A stretch of 53,428 bases of DNA from CAYSLC01 sp964431545 (GCA_964431545.1 CAYSLC010000009.1:1-53428), one strand, 5' to 3'. Shown: positions 24,768 to 33,840, counted from the stretch's first letter. Program-made: numbers and translations. The notes: a model not told the origin generated them from the sequence alone.

Positions 24768-24827
24768 ATAGTAGGGATTTCTCGGTTCCGCGCCCGCGCA
24801 CTTGCGATCGAACCACCCGGATCGGAA

Positions 24828-25826
24828 ATGGACAGCACCAAACACCTCGTCATCGCCATCGCCCTGTCGGTGGGCATCATCATCTTCGGCACCTTCGGGT
24901 ACATGCTCATCGAAGGGTGGGGGTTCCTCGACGCCCTGTACATGACCATCATCACCCTGACCACGGTGGGCTATTCCGAGGTGCAGGCCCTGAGCCGCCC
25001 GGGCCGGATCTACACCATGGTGCTGATCTTCTCCGGCTTCGGCTTCTTCGTCTACGCCGCCGGAGCGGTGGTCCAGTTCATGGTGGAGGGGCAGATCAGA
25101 ACCATATTGGGGAGAAGAAGATTGGACAGAAAAATCGACCGGATGAAAGCGCACTACATCATCTGCGGATACGGCCGGATCGGCCGGGTCATCTGCAGAA
25201 AGCTGAGAAGCAAGCCCCTGGACATCGTGGTGATCGAGCACAACCCGGAACTGATCCCCCGGATGGAAAAAGACGGCATCCTCTTCATCCACGGCGAGGC
25301 CGCGGACGAATCGAACCTTCTCAGGGCCCGGATCGAGCAAGCCACGGGGCTGGTGGCGGCCCTGGCCACCGACGCGGACAACGTCTTTTTGGTGCTCACG
25401 GCCCGGCAGCTCAACCCGGATCTGACCATCATCGCCCGGGCCGGAGACGAGCGGGCCAACTCCAAGCTCAAGGCGGCCGGCGCCAACCGGGTGGAGTCCC
25501 CCTATGAAATGGGCGCTGCCGGAATGGCCCAGCGGATCCTCAGGCCCACGGTCACCAACTTCCTCGACCTGGCCCTGTCGGACAAGCCCACCGATATCCA
25601 GATGGAGGAGATCCCGGTTTCGGCCGCATCGGACATGGTGGGCGTGATGCTGAAGGACTCCGGGATCCGCCAGCGGTTCCACCTGATCATCATCGCCATC
25701 AAGAAGCCGGACGGGAGCATGCTCTTCAACCCCTCCTTCGAGGCGACCATCAACATCGGGGACACGGTCATCGCGGTGGGGGAGGACACCAATCTCCAGC
25801 AGTTGGAGCGGATTTTGAATCCCTGA
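24828..25826 (+). CDS. Potassium channel with cytoplasmic RCK (TrkA-N/TrkA-C) domains
   Basis: 332 residues. The protein has a two-helix pore (about residues 8-28 and 63-86). The selectivity filter TVGY sits in ITLTTVGYSE (about 41-50). The RCK domain starts at about 107 with the Rossmann motif IICGYGRIGRVI and the acidic dinucleotide-binding segment VVIEHN. The TrkA-C domain follows at about 240-330. This is the MthK/GsuK-like architecture of a ligand-gated K+ channel in the inner membrane. No exact ligand can be read from the sequence. The gene stands alone, divergent from pcm and convergent with the folate gene. Confidence 0.93.
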   Translation: MDSTKHLVIAIALSVGIIIFGTFGYMLIEGWGFLDALYMTIITLTTVGYSEVQALSRPGRIYTMVLIFSGFGFFVYAAGAVVQFMVEGQIRTILGRRRLDRKIDRMKAHYIICGYGRIGRVICRKLRSKPLDIVVIEHNPELIPRMEKDGILFIHGEAADESNLLRARIEQATGLVAALATDADNVFLVLTARQLNPDLTIIARAGDERANSKLKAAGANRVESPYEMGAAGMAQRILRPTVTNFLDLALSDKPTDIQMEEIPVSAASDMVGVMLKDSGIRQRFHLIIIAIKKPDGSMLFNPSFEATINIGDTVIAVGEDTNLQQLERILNP

Positions 25827-25877
25827 AGGGCGGTGGGGGCCGGATCGAAGGGCGGACCGGACGGCCGATCCCGTTCG

Positions 25878-26465
25878 TCAGATTTTATAGATGATCCGCT
25901 CGTCGGTGATCACGATGTCGACGTACTTGTCGTGGGACTCCATGGGGATCTGGGGGATGACCTGTCCCTCCAGGGCGAGGGTCACCTTCCGGGTGGTGAT
26001 GGGCAGTTTGGGGATCAGCCGGTCGTAGTAGCCGTCCCCCGATCCGATGCGCCCCCCCTTCTCGTCCACGGCCAAACTGGGGACCACGGCGATGTCGATG
26101 CATTCGATGGGCACCACCTTGCACTTCTGGGGGTCGGGCTCGGCGATCCCCCTCGGCCCGACCTTGAGGTCGGTCTCCAGGTTGTCCACCTTCATGAGGG
26201 TCACCTTGTACCGATCCTTTCCGAAGGCGGGCAGGACCAGGATCTTCTGGAGGCGGAAGCAGTTCTTCAGGATCGTTTCGGTGGCGATCTCAATTCCCGA
26301 ATCCACATAGAGCAGGGGGATCCGCGCCTCCTGGAAATTGGCGAAGTCGAAGAGCCGATTCTCGATTCGCCGGGTCTTCTCCGCCAGATCATTTTCGGAA
26401 AGCCCCTCCACCCACTTGGTCATATCCTGCCGGATCTGACGTTTCGCTTCTCGAATCTCCTCCAT
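25878..26465 (-). CDS. 5-formyltetrahydrofolate cyclo-ligase
   Basis: 195 residues. The enzyme converts 5-formyl-THF to 5,10-methenyl-THF with ATP, salvaging a stable folate. The signature GGRIGSGDGYYDR with the phosphate-binding Gly/Tyr/Asp/Arg is present, and AVDEKGGRIG precedes it. The N-terminal region EIREAKRQIRQDM is family-like. I chose the ATG at 26465 because GGGGGAG lies 7 nt upstream. An ATG seven codons earlier has no ribosome site. It is transcribed divergently from serS. Confidence 0.92.
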   Translation of the reverse strand: MEEIREAKRQIRQDMTKWVEGLSENDLAEKTRRIENRLFDFANFQEARIPLLYVDSGIEIATETILKNCFRLQKILVLPAFGKDRYKVTLMKVDNLETDLKVGPRGIAEPDPQKCKVVPIECIDIAVVPSLAVDEKGGRIGSGDGYYDRLIPKLPITTRKVTLALEGQVIPQIPMESHDKYVDIVITDERIIYKI

Positions 26466-26514
26466 AGGTGCTCCCCCGATAGGCATTTTCGTATTTCGAT
26501 TACAGGCTCCCTAA

Positions 26515-26544
26515 AAAATACACAAAATTGCACGATAAAGTCAA
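26515..26544 (-). promoter_or_regulatory. Putative promoter for the 5-formyl-THF cyclo-ligase gene
   Basis: On the minus strand TTGACT (26544-26539) and TATTTT (26520-26515) are 18 bp apart, about 50 bp before the gene. On the opposite strand a perfect TATAAT (26547-26552) could serve serS but lacks a good -35. Confidence 0.5.
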
Positions 26545-26668
26545 CTTATAATAATCATTGACTAAACAGGTCCCCCGTGGTACCAGGCATTTTCGGTCTC
26601 CACCGGCCTCGGGACCCTGTGGAGGCCCGCCGAGAACAACCCCGACGACAGCCCCATTAGGAACGATC

Positions 26669-27946
26669 ATGCTGGACATCAAATTTGTGAGGGAGCACCT
26701 GGACAGCGTCCGGGAGGCGCTGGAAGCCCGGGGCGGAGATGCCGACCTCCGGGGGTTCAAGGCCCATGACGACCGGCGCCGGGAGATCCTGCTGGAGATC
26801 GAGGACCTCCGCCACCGCCGGAACGTGGTCTCCGAGCGGATCGCGGAGATGAAGAAGAACCGGGAGGACGCCGAGGAGCTGATCCTGGAGATGCGGGAGG
26901 TCTCCTCCCGGGTCAAGGCAATGGAGAAGGATCTCGCCGAACATGAAGCGGGGGTCGCGCAGATCCTCATGGGGCTCCCCAACCTGCCCCATGCATCCGT
27001 TCCGGTGGGCCGGGACGAAACCGAGAACCGGCTCCTCAAGGAGGTGGGGGATCCCCCCACATTCGACTTCGAGCCGAGATCCCACTGGGACATCGGCGAG
27101 GCCCTGGGGATCCTCGACTTCGACCGGGCGGCCAAGATCACCGGCGCGCGGTTTCCCCTCTACCTGGGGATGGGGGCCCTGATGGAGCGCGCCCTCATCA
27201 ACTTCATGCTCGACATCCACACCACGGAACACGGGTACACCGAGGTGCTGCCCCCCTTCATGGTCAACCGCCAGACCATGACCGGCACCGGACAGCTCCC
27301 CAAGTTCGGGGCCGACCTCTTCAAGCTGGAGGGGTGGGACTATTTTCTCATCCCCACCGCCGAGGTGCCGGTGACCAACATCTACCAGGGGGAGATCCTC
27401 AACGAGGAGCGGTTGCCCATCTACCACACCGCCCATACGCCCTGTTTCCGCTCAGAGGCCGGCTCCTACGGCAAGGATACCCGGGGCCTGATCCGGCAGC
27501 ACCAGTTCAACAAGGTGGAGCTGGTGAAGTTCTCCCTTCCGGAGACCTCCTATGAGGAACTGGAGAGCCTGCTGGACAACGCCGAGGTGATCCTCCGCCG
27601 CCTGGGGCTCCCCTACCGCGTGGTGACCCTGTGCACCGGGGATCTCGGTTTTTCCGCGGCCAAGACCTACGACATCGAGGTCTGGATGCCGGCCCAGGGC
27701 GTCTACCGGGAGATCTCCTCGTGCAGCAACTTCGAGGATTTTCAGGCCCGCCGGGCCGACATCCGACTGAAACGGAAGGGCAGGAAGGGGACGGAACTGA
27801 TCCACACCCTGAACGGCTCCGGACTGGCCGTGGGCCGGACCGTGGCCGCGATCCTGGAAAACAACCAGGAAACGGACGGCGGCGTGGTCATCCCCGAGGC
27901 GCTCCGGCCCTACATGCGGGGCATGGAGCGGATCGACCCCGCCTGA
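26669..27946 (+). CDS. serS: Serine--tRNA ligase
   Basis: 425 residues, the normal bacterial length. The N-terminal coiled-coil arm that contacts tRNA-Ser covers about residues 28-105. The class II catalytic core has motif 2 FRSEAGSYGKDTRGLIRQHQ and motif 3 NGSGLAVGRTVAAILENNQ. The serine-site region TAEVPVTNIYQGEIL is also present. The start giving MLDIKFVREH is the family-standard N-terminus and has AGGA about 8 nt upstream. Open codons upstream from 26558 are leader. thrC follows 52 bp downstream. Confidence 0.97.
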   Translation: MLDIKFVREHLDSVREALEARGGDADLRGFKAHDDRRREILLEIEDLRHRRNVVSERIAEMKKNREDAEELILEMREVSSRVKAMEKDLAEHEAGVAQILMGLPNLPHASVPVGRDETENRLLKEVGDPPTFDFEPRSHWDIGEALGILDFDRAAKITGARFPLYLGMGALMERALINFMLDIHTTEHGYTEVLPPFMVNRQTMTGTGQLPKFGADLFKLEGWDYFLIPTAEVPVTNIYQGEILNEERLPIYHTAHTPCFRSEAGSYGKDTRGLIRQHQFNKVELVKFSLPETSYEELESLLDNAEVILRRLGLPYRVVTLCTGDLGFSAAKTYDIEVWMPAQGVYREISSCSNFEDFQARRADIRLKRKGRKGTELIHTLNGSGLAVGRTVAAILENNQETDGGVVIPEALRPYMRGMERIDPA

Positions 27947-27998
27947 TCCAGCCGCGGCTCCGATGGAGCCCCCTATCTTCTTAAGAACGAGGCGCCCC

Positions 27999-29510
27999 AT
28001 GGTCAATTCAGAAGACATCCCCAAGGACCTCCGCCCCCTGCTCGTTCCGAGCCCCAACGGCCATATGATCTACCGCTGCCTGGGGTGCGGGGGGGCCTAC
28101 GGCATCGAAAGACTCCTGTATACCTGCCCCGACTGCGGCGCGGTGCTGCTGATCCAGGATCGGGATTTCGATCGGCTCAAGGAGATCCCGGGCAGCCGGT
28201 GGCGGCGGCTCTTCGATTTCCGGAGAATGCTCAAAACCCCGGCGCTCCAGGGAATCTACCGGTACCACGAGTTCATCGGCCCCGTCATCCCCCTTTCGGC
28301 GGTGATCTACCTGGGGGAGGGCCACACCCCGATGGTGGAATCGAACGCCGAGATGCGGGAGAAGGTGGGGATGCGGTTCTTTTTCAAAAACGACGGCCAG
28401 AACCCCAGCGCCTCCTTCAAGGACCGAGGGATGGCCAGCGCCATGAGCTACATCCGGTTCCTCCTCCAGGAGGGCCACCTCTCCGAAGTGCTCGCCGTGT
28501 GCGCCTCCACCGGGGATACCTCGGCCGCGGCGGCCCTCTATGGGAGCTATCTCGGCCCCCGGGTCAAATCGGCGGTGCTCCTGCCCCACAAGAAGGTCAC
28601 CCCCCAGCAGCTCTCCCAGCCCCTGGGCAGCGGAGCCGCCGTCTTCGAGATCCCCGGCGTCTTCGACGACTGCATGAAGGTGGTGGAGGCCCTGGCCGAA
28701 GGGTACAACGTAGCGTTGCTCAACTCCAAGAACGCCTGGCGGATTCTCGGCCAGGAATCCTACTCCTACGAGATCGCACAGGAGTTCGACTACCGGATGG
28801 CCGACAAGGTGGTGGTGGTCCCCGTCGGAAACGCCGGCAACATCACCGCGGTGATGAGCGGGTTTTTGAAGTTCTTCGAGGCGGGGATCGTCGACGCCCT
28901 GCCCAAGATCGTGGGGGTGCAGTCGACCCATGCCAATCCGGTCTACCGCTATTACCGGGAGCCGGACCCGGAAAAACGGACCTTCGTCCCGGTGGACGTC
29001 CGCCCCAGCGTGGCCCAGGCCGCCATGATCGGAAACCCCGTCTCCATGCCGAGGGTGATCCATCTGGTGGAACGCTACGACCGCCTCTTTGGGGAGCGCC
29101 GGGTCTTCTTCGTGGAGGTGGAGGAGCAGCAGATCATGGACTGGGAGCTTCTCGCCAATCACAACGGCCACATCGCCTGCACCCATGGGGGGGAATCCCT
29201 GGCCGGTCTCCGGTCCGCCCTGGAAGAGGGGTATGTGGCGGCGGACGAGGTGGCGGTCATCGATTCCACCGCCCACGCCCTGAAGTTTTCCGGTTTTCAG
29301 GAGATGTACTTCGAAGATCGTTTCCCGCCGGAGTTCGAGGTGGAGCCCGACCCGGCGATCATCAATCGGCCCACCCTGGTCCACCCGCCGGATCTGACGG
29401 CGGTGCCGACCCCGGGCCATCCCCTCAAGGGGGAGGCACTGGACCGGTTCGTCCGTCGGATTTCCCAGGAGATCGCCGAAAGCCTGGCGCTCCGGCGAAT
29501 CGACGGATAG
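27999..29510 (+). CDS. thrC: Threonine synthase, PLP-dependent
   Basis: 503 residues. ThrC converts O-phosphohomoserine to threonine. An N-terminal zinc-ribbon-like segment (CLGCGGAYGIERLLYTCPDC, four Cys) is followed by a fold-type II PLP domain. The Schiff-base lysine is in NPSASFKDRG, and the phosphate-binding loop is GNAGNITA. GEGHTPMVE near residue 105 is typical. ATG 27999 is preferred because GAGGCG lies just upstream; the earlier ATG at 27963 lacks a ribosome site. It probably shares a transcript with serS and is convergent with the DUF4124-protease gene. Confidence 0.94.
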   Translation: MVNSEDIPKDLRPLLVPSPNGHMIYRCLGCGGAYGIERLLYTCPDCGAVLLIQDRDFDRLKEIPGSRWRRLFDFRRMLKTPALQGIYRYHEFIGPVIPLSAVIYLGEGHTPMVESNAEMREKVGMRFFFKNDGQNPSASFKDRGMASAMSYIRFLLQEGHLSEVLAVCASTGDTSAAAALYGSYLGPRVKSAVLLPHKKVTPQQLSQPLGSGAAVFEIPGVFDDCMKVVEALAEGYNVALLNSKNAWRILGQESYSYEIAQEFDYRMADKVVVVPVGNAGNITAVMSGFLKFFEAGIVDALPKIVGVQSTHANPVYRYYREPDPEKRTFVPVDVRPSVAQAAMIGNPVSMPRVIHLVERYDRLFGERRVFFVEVEEQQIMDWELLANHNGHIACTHGGESLAGLRSALEEGYVAADEVAVIDSTAHALKFSGFQEMYFEDRFPPEFEVEPDPAIINRPTLVHPPDLTAVPTPGHPLKGEALDRFVRRISQEIAESLALRRIDG

Positions 29511-29529
29511 CGGCCCACTCCTCCACTCC

Positions 29530-30216
29530 TCAAGGGGTCCAGTGGATGACCCCCCGGGCGAAATCGATGCGGTAGTCGAGCCCCTTCAAAAAGTTCATCC
29601 CCAGCAGCCCGGCGTACCCCTCGCCTTCGCCCTGATGGTCGAGAATGCCCGCCACCATGTCGGCTCTCTTGACGGGCCCCACCTCCACGAAGTCGAGCTT
29701 CACCAGATCCGCGTCGACCACCTTCCCGTCCGCCATCCGCGCCTTGATCTTCCTGTGGGTGGGAAGGAAAAGCTGCTTGGCCACGCTCCGGTGAAGGGCG
29801 ATGATGGAGGCCCCGGTATCCAGAAGCAGGGGGACGGTGACAGTCCGGGCCCCGTATTCCAGCCGGACGGGCACCAGGATCTGGTTGCCCCGGATCTCCA
29901 CCTCGGTCCGGAGCCGGGCGAGCCGCTCCTCCCGCTCCTTCCGGGCCGCCGCCTCCCTGCGCGCCTCCCGCAGGTCCTCGGCCCGCCGCCGGTCGGCCTT
30001 TTCGGCGGCGGCCCGCTGCGCCTCGGGAAGATGATCGTACTTCTCCTTGTAGACGGTGGCCTCCTCCTGGTACGGCTCCGGGATCCGGCTCTTGTCGTCC
30101 ACGAAGATCAGGTTCCCGTCTTCGTCCACATACTTGTAAAACTCCGCACGGGGAGCGCCTTGGAAGGCGAGGGCCGCCCAGAGGGCGAGGACGACGGGAA
30201 GAACGGTGTTTCGCAT
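29530..30216 (-). CDS. Exported DUF4124 plus retropepsin-like aspartic protease
   Basis: 228 residues. The signal peptide (VLPVVLALWAALAFQGAPRA) is followed by a short DUF4124 domain, FYKYVDEDGNLIFVDDKS. A charged helical linker (about 65-110) rich in Arg, Glu and Ala comes next. The C-terminal half is a single-lobe aspartic protease (clan AA) with the catalytic LLLDTGASIIAL. Such proteins must dimerise to form the active site. Later GLLGMNFLKGLDYRIDF matches the usual conserved end. It is the third gene of a leftward operon after the PAS protein and the MBL hydrolase, with 10-bp gaps. The envelope location is inferred from the signal peptide; the substrate is unknown. Confidence 0.88.
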   Translation of the reverse strand: MRNTVLPVVLALWAALAFQGAPRAEFYKYVDEDGNLIFVDDKSRIPEPYQEEATVYKEKYDHLPEAQRAAAEKADRRRAEDLREARREAAARKEREERLARLRTEVEIRGNQILVPVRLEYGARTVTVPLLLDTGASIIALHRSVAKQLFLPTHRKIKARMADGKVVDADLVKLDFVEVGPVKRADMVAGILDHQGEGEGYAGLLGMNFLKGLDYRIDFARGVIHWTP

Positions 30217-30226
30217 CCCATTTCTC

Positions 30227-31141
30227 CTATTGGGTCCGTCGGTACTGACCGTACTTCTCCTCGGCCAATCCGTCCCGGACCAGCAGTTCGAGGTTCTTCC
30301 GGATCATCGGCTCCTCGAAGATCCGCTGAAGGACCTTGTCGGGCATCCGGTTCCGGTAGAAGGGCGAGAGGGCCACCATCTCCCGGAGGCTCCGGGGGGG
30401 CGCGCAGAGGCTCAGCACCGTCCGCCGCTGCCGCTCGAATGCCGCCAGGTAGGCTTCGAAAGCCGAATGGGCCTCCCCGGCCTCCATGGGACGGCCGTGG
30501 GAGGAGCAGACCCGAACGTAGGGGTAGCCGGCAAGCCTGCGGACGCTCTCCTGGAACCGCTCGATATCGCCCTCGGGGTTCCCGTACCAGGGCCCGAACG
30601 CGGAGAAGTCGATGTCGGTGGTCAGCAAGGTACCACTTTCCCGGTGGAAGAAGCCGTAATGGTCCTCCAGGTGGCCCGGACAGTGGACGGCCTCCAGATG
30701 GACGTCCCCGGCCTTGATCCGCTGCCGGTCCTTGAACCGGCCGTCGGGCTCCCGCAGGGCCGCGAGGCCCAGGCCCTTGGCCACCACTTCGGCCCAGTAG
30801 GCCCCCTTGTCCGGGGCTCCGGTGAACCGCTCTCCCAGCCGGAGGAGATCCGACACCGACGCCGGGGTCTGCCGGGGCGTCAGGATCCGGCGATCCTTGA
30901 GCACGTGCCAGGCAAGGAGGTGGTCCGGATGGGTGTGGCTGAGGATCAGCACGTCGATCCGCCGCCGGGCATCGATCTCCCGGATCCGCTCCTCTCCGAT
31001 GCCCGCGTCGATGAGCACCGTGACCCCGCCGGTGAGCAGAAACCCGTTGGAGAACGGAAACCGGGAACGGTTCGGCCCCTCGATGAGCAGAATCTCCCCG
31101 GACAAGGGGACCACGCCGTCACGATCCTCCAGACTCACCAT
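30227..31141 (-). CDS. MBL-fold metallo-hydrolase
   Basis: 304 residues. The metal-binding motif LSHTHPDH (HxHxDH) is at about residues 87-94. HCPGHLEDH supplies the next His, TTDIDFSAFGP the bridging Asp, and CSSHGRP the last His. All four beta-lactamase-fold sites are thus present. The C-terminal 90 residues are helical and resemble the tail found in glyoxalase II or LACTB2-like hydrolases. Specific substrate is not evident. It lies 10 bp after the degenerate PAS kinase gene and 10 bp before the protease gene. Confidence 0.88.
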   Translation of the reverse strand: MVSLEDRDGVVPLSGEILLIEGPNRSRFPFSNGFLLTGGVTVLIDAGIGEERIREIDARRRIDVLILSHTHPDHLLAWHVLKDRRILTPRQTPASVSDLLRLGERFTGAPDKGAYWAEVVAKGLGLAALREPDGRFKDRQRIKAGDVHLEAVHCPGHLEDHYGFFHRESGTLLTTDIDFSAFGPWYGNPEGDIERFQESVRRLAGYPYVRVCSSHGRPMEAGEAHSAFEAYLAAFERQRRTVLSLCAPPRSLREMVALSPFYRNRMPDKVLQRIFEEPMIRKNLELLVRDGLAEEKYGQYRRTQ

Positions 31142-31151
31142 GGCCGGCGCT

Positions 31152-32762
31152 TCACACCAGCACGGGCTTCGACTGTGGAGGGGCGGCCGGGGGCTTCGTG
31201 GCGGGCAGGTAGATCCGAAAGGCGGTCTTCGCCTTGGACTTGGGCTTGGACTCCGCCCAGACGGTGCCCTGGTGTTGCCGGACGGCCGCCTGGACCAGGG
31301 CGAGACCCAGACCGCGCCTTCCGGAGCCGGCTTTGGTGGTGTAGTAGGGATCGAAGACCCGCTCCAGATCGGCCTGGGGGATGCCCGTCCCGCTGTCCTC
31401 GATGGAGAGCAGAACGTAGTTCCCCGGGGTCAGGACCTCCGCCAGGGGGTCCTCCTCGCCGGAGACCACGGCGTTGACGGCGGTGATCCGGATCCGTCCC
31501 CCCTGGTCCATGGCCTCCCGGGCGTTCTTGAGGAGGTGGGAAACGGCCGCATGGATCTTCGAGACATCCAGGGGGACCGGCCAGAGGCCGTCCGCGTATT
31601 CGTGGATCATCCGGATGTTCGGATCGGTGATCGTTCGCTCCGCGATGGCCCGGATCAACTTTGCCAGGGAGACCGTCTTTTTCTGGAGCGGTCTCCCATC
31701 GGAGACCGCCTCCAGGCTCCGGGTGAGTTCCTGAACCCGCGCGCAGGCATCCTTGGCCATCCCCAGACGCTGGTGGATGGAGCCCCCCGGCGTTGCATCC
31801 CCCTGGGCCACGTCGATGTTGCCCACGATCCGGGCCGACAGGTCCTTGAGGTCCGCCAGGAGCCCCTGGGCCATGGTGACCACCGACGCCCGCTTCTCCC
31901 CCCGGATGATCTCCCGGTCCCGCCGGAGCCGGTCGGTCAGATCTCTTCCCACGATCACCATCTCCGGCTCCCGGCCGGGTGCCCGGATCCAGGTGACCGC
32001 CGTGTCCAGGGGCACCAGGTCGAGCCGGCGGTTGATGAAGTCGATCCGCCTGGGCGGGCCGTCCGGACTCCGACCCGGTTCCTCCCCGCCCGCCTGTTCC
32101 TGGATCTTCTTCAGCTGGTCCGGAGGCAGAATATCGGCCAGGTTCATCTCCCGGAGTTCCTCCTCGAAGTAGCCGAGCCCCTCCAGACCCCATTCGTTCA
32201 TGTAGATGATCCGACCTTGACCGTCGCAGGTGAGGATCATCTCCCGGACCCCCTCCACGATGGATCGATGGCGCCCCCCATCGGCCGCCGTTCCCGGCCG
32301 GTGAAGGGAACCGCCGTCCCGGCGGAGATCTCCGGGGATATCGACGGCCAAAGAGACAAAGCCGGTCACCTGCCCCTGCTCGTTGCGCATGCAGTTCCAG
32401 TTGAGTTTCAATTCCACCGGTTCGCCGTCCTTCCGGACGAATCGGCCCGACCAGGTGTACCGGTCCACCGTCTCGTTGGAAAGCCGCATCAGGTGGTCGG
32501 TCAGTCGTTTCCGGTCACCGTCGGTGGCCAGAAGTTCCCAGACGTTCCGCCCCTCCAGCTCCTTGGCATGGTACCCCAGGGCCTGGCACTGGGTGGTGTT
32601 GACATAGGTGATCCCCCCCTGATTGTCGATGACCTGGATGCCGTAGAGATTGGTCTCCACGAGGGTCTGGTACCGGCGTTCACAGTCGTTGACCCGCTGG
32701 CGAAGCCGCTCGAAATCATCTGCGATGTTGTATTCCTGGGTTTTGTCCTGGTCACGGGTCAT
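31152..32762 (-). CDS. Cytoplasmic PAS-PAS sensor protein with kinase ATPase domain but no phospho-acceptor His
   Basis: 536 residues with no membrane segment. There are two PAS domains (about 28-150 and 165-290) with typical ITYVNTTQCQALGY and IIYMNEWGLEGLGY segments. Next is a dimerisation-like helix pair and a HATPase domain with LLKNAREAM, IEDSGTGIP, FDPYYTTK and GLGLALV. Where related kinases read GGIAHDFNNL, this protein reads QGLLADLKDLS. The histidine is replaced by Ala303 (codon at 31854-31856), so it cannot autophosphorylate at the standard site. It may be an ATP-binding scaffold, a partner of the hybrid kinase at 33878, or a decayed kinase. It heads a three-gene operon. Confidence 0.88.
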   Translation of the reverse strand: MTRDQDKTQEYNIADDFERLRQRVNDCERRYQTLVETNLYGIQVIDNQGGITYVNTTQCQALGYHAKELEGRNVWELLATDGDRKRLTDHLMRLSNETVDRYTWSGRFVRKDGEPVELKLNWNCMRNEQGQVTGFVSLAVDIPGDLRRDGGSLHRPGTAADGGRHRSIVEGVREMILTCDGQGRIIYMNEWGLEGLGYFEEELREMNLADILPPDQLKKIQEQAGGEEPGRSPDGPPRRIDFINRRLDLVPLDTAVTWIRAPGREPEMVIVGRDLTDRLRRDREIIRGEKRASVVTMAQGLLADLKDLSARIVGNIDVAQGDATPGGSIHQRLGMAKDACARVQELTRSLEAVSDGRPLQKKTVSLAKLIRAIAERTITDPNIRMIHEYADGLWPVPLDVSKIHAAVSHLLKNAREAMDQGGRIRITAVNAVVSGEEDPLAEVLTPGNYVLLSIEDSGTGIPQADLERVFDPYYTTKAGSGRRGLGLALVQAAVRQHQGTVWAESKPKSKAKTAFRIYLPATKPPAAPPQSKPVLV

Positions 32763-32895
32763 GGAAAGCGGTCCTCGGCCGACGCCTCAAGCGGAACGGG
32801 AAAGCCTCCGCGCCGAACACGGCGAAAGAGCGGTGGGGCCTTGCGGGCTTGAGGAGGAAAAATCTTTGAAAACATTTTAGAAAATGGCAAAGTGC

Positions 32896-32925
32896 TTGAC
32901 TGGAGGCAGCTGGATACGCTATCAA
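32896..32925 (+). promoter_or_regulatory. Putative promoter for the 260-residue unknown gene
   Basis: TTGACT (32896-32901) and TATCAA (32920-32925) are 18 bp apart. It lies in an AT-rich patch of the 295-bp gap between the divergent PAS gene and the gene at 33058. Confidence 0.45.
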
Positions 32926-32938
32926 ATAGTCAGTCACT

Positions 32939-32975
32939 GGAAAAACCGTTAAAAATTCGATTATAGCGGTTTTCC
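32939..32975 (+). repeat. Inverted repeat in the leader of the unknown gene
   Basis: GGAAAAACCG (32939-32948) and CGGTTTTCC (32967-32975) form a 9-10 bp stem with one bulge and an AT-rich 18-nt loop. It lies just after the putative promoter. It has no T-tract, so it may be an operator or leader structure rather than a terminator. Confidence 0.4.
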
Positions 32976-33057
32976 CCGCTTGGTGCACGCAAAAAATCGG
33001 CCCCGCGGAAGGACCGGATGTTCCGGATACCGAGGGGCCAAGCCAAGGGAGGAATGG

Positions 33058-33840
33058 ATGGCATTCAAAGACAATCTGCTGAAAAAGATAGAAATCGACC
33101 GATTGACCGATCGGGTTCTCGACTCCCTGGGCTCCCCCGGAACCACCCGGAAACTCGACAAGGAGGCCATGCGATCGCTCCTGGACAACTCCCCCTATGT
33201 GCCTCGGAAAGAGCGGGACCTGGAGCTGTGGGCCGATCCCGCCCGGTCCGGCGAAGAGCGGATCCTGGTCCTCGACAACGAACTGCCCCTCTACCGGACC
33301 ACCGCCGAGGACGTGGCCCTGCGCAAGAGTCCCACGGTCAAGGAGATGATCAACATCGGCAACGTGGTCAAGATCCTGAGCGACAAGGACGTAAAGCTCA
33401 GCAAGGGGGAGGATACGGTCCGGACGATCCGCTCCGAGGCGATCGGCGGGCTCGACCTCTCCTTCGAGGCGTCGGACATCGCCCAGATCCGGGACGAGGG
33501 CAAAGCGGCCCTGGCCGCGGGGCAGCGAAACGGCGTCCACGAGGCCCTCACCCTGTTTTCCGAACTCCTGTCCTGGCCGCCCGGCCCCAGGGCCTTCAAA
33601 CTCCCCGACTTTCGGGTGCTCTGCGCCCAGCATCCGGGGGACGAGGGGGAGACCATCTGCGGCCCCATCGTGCTCTACCACCCGGAACAGAACCGGCTCC
33701 GGCTCATCGATGACCGGATCGGCACCATGGACGGCCGGAAGATGGAGTTCGTCCGCCAGGTGGCCGTGGGCAAGGAGAAGCCCGACCTGGAGGGAGAGGA
33801 GGTCTTCGGATTCCTCCACAAGGCGGTGATGGCGGCCTGA
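33058..33840 (+). CDS. Protein of unknown function upstream of hybrid kinase
   Basis: 260 residues, soluble, with no signal peptide, membrane segment or motif I recognise. It starts MAFKDNLLKKIEIDRLTDRV and has a long charged mixed alpha/beta body. GETICGPIVLYHPEQNRLRL in the C-terminal third looks like a conserved beta-rich core. The start is well supported by GGGAGG 5 nt upstream. It precedes the large hybrid kinase by 37 bp and is divergent from the PAS protein lacking the kinase His, so a role in that signalling circuit is possible. This is an inference from position only. Confidence 0.85.
   Translation: MAFKDNLLKKIEIDRLTDRVLDSLGSPGTTRKLDKEAMRSLLDNSPYVPRKERDLELWADPARSGEERILVLDNELPLYRTTAEDVALRKSPTVKEMINIGNVVKILSDKDVKLSKGEDTVRTIRSEAIGGLDLSFEASDIAQIRDEGKAALAAGQRNGVHEALTLFSELLSWPPGPRAFKLPDFRVLCAQHPGDEGETICGPIVLYHPEQNRLRLIDDRIGTMDGRKMEFVRQVAVGKEKPDLEGEEVFGFLHKAVMAA

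Noticed and set aside
25842..25871. GGATCG/CGATCC inverted repeat between the K+ channel and folate genes as a bidirectional terminator
   Set aside because: The stem is only 6 bp with an 18-nt loop and no T-tract on either side.
26575..26592. T-box-like TGGTACC in the serS leader
   Set aside because: The core resembles the T-box bulge, but the variable base is T, which does not suit the usual G discriminator of tRNA-Ser. No terminator/antiterminator pair or specifier loop was evident.
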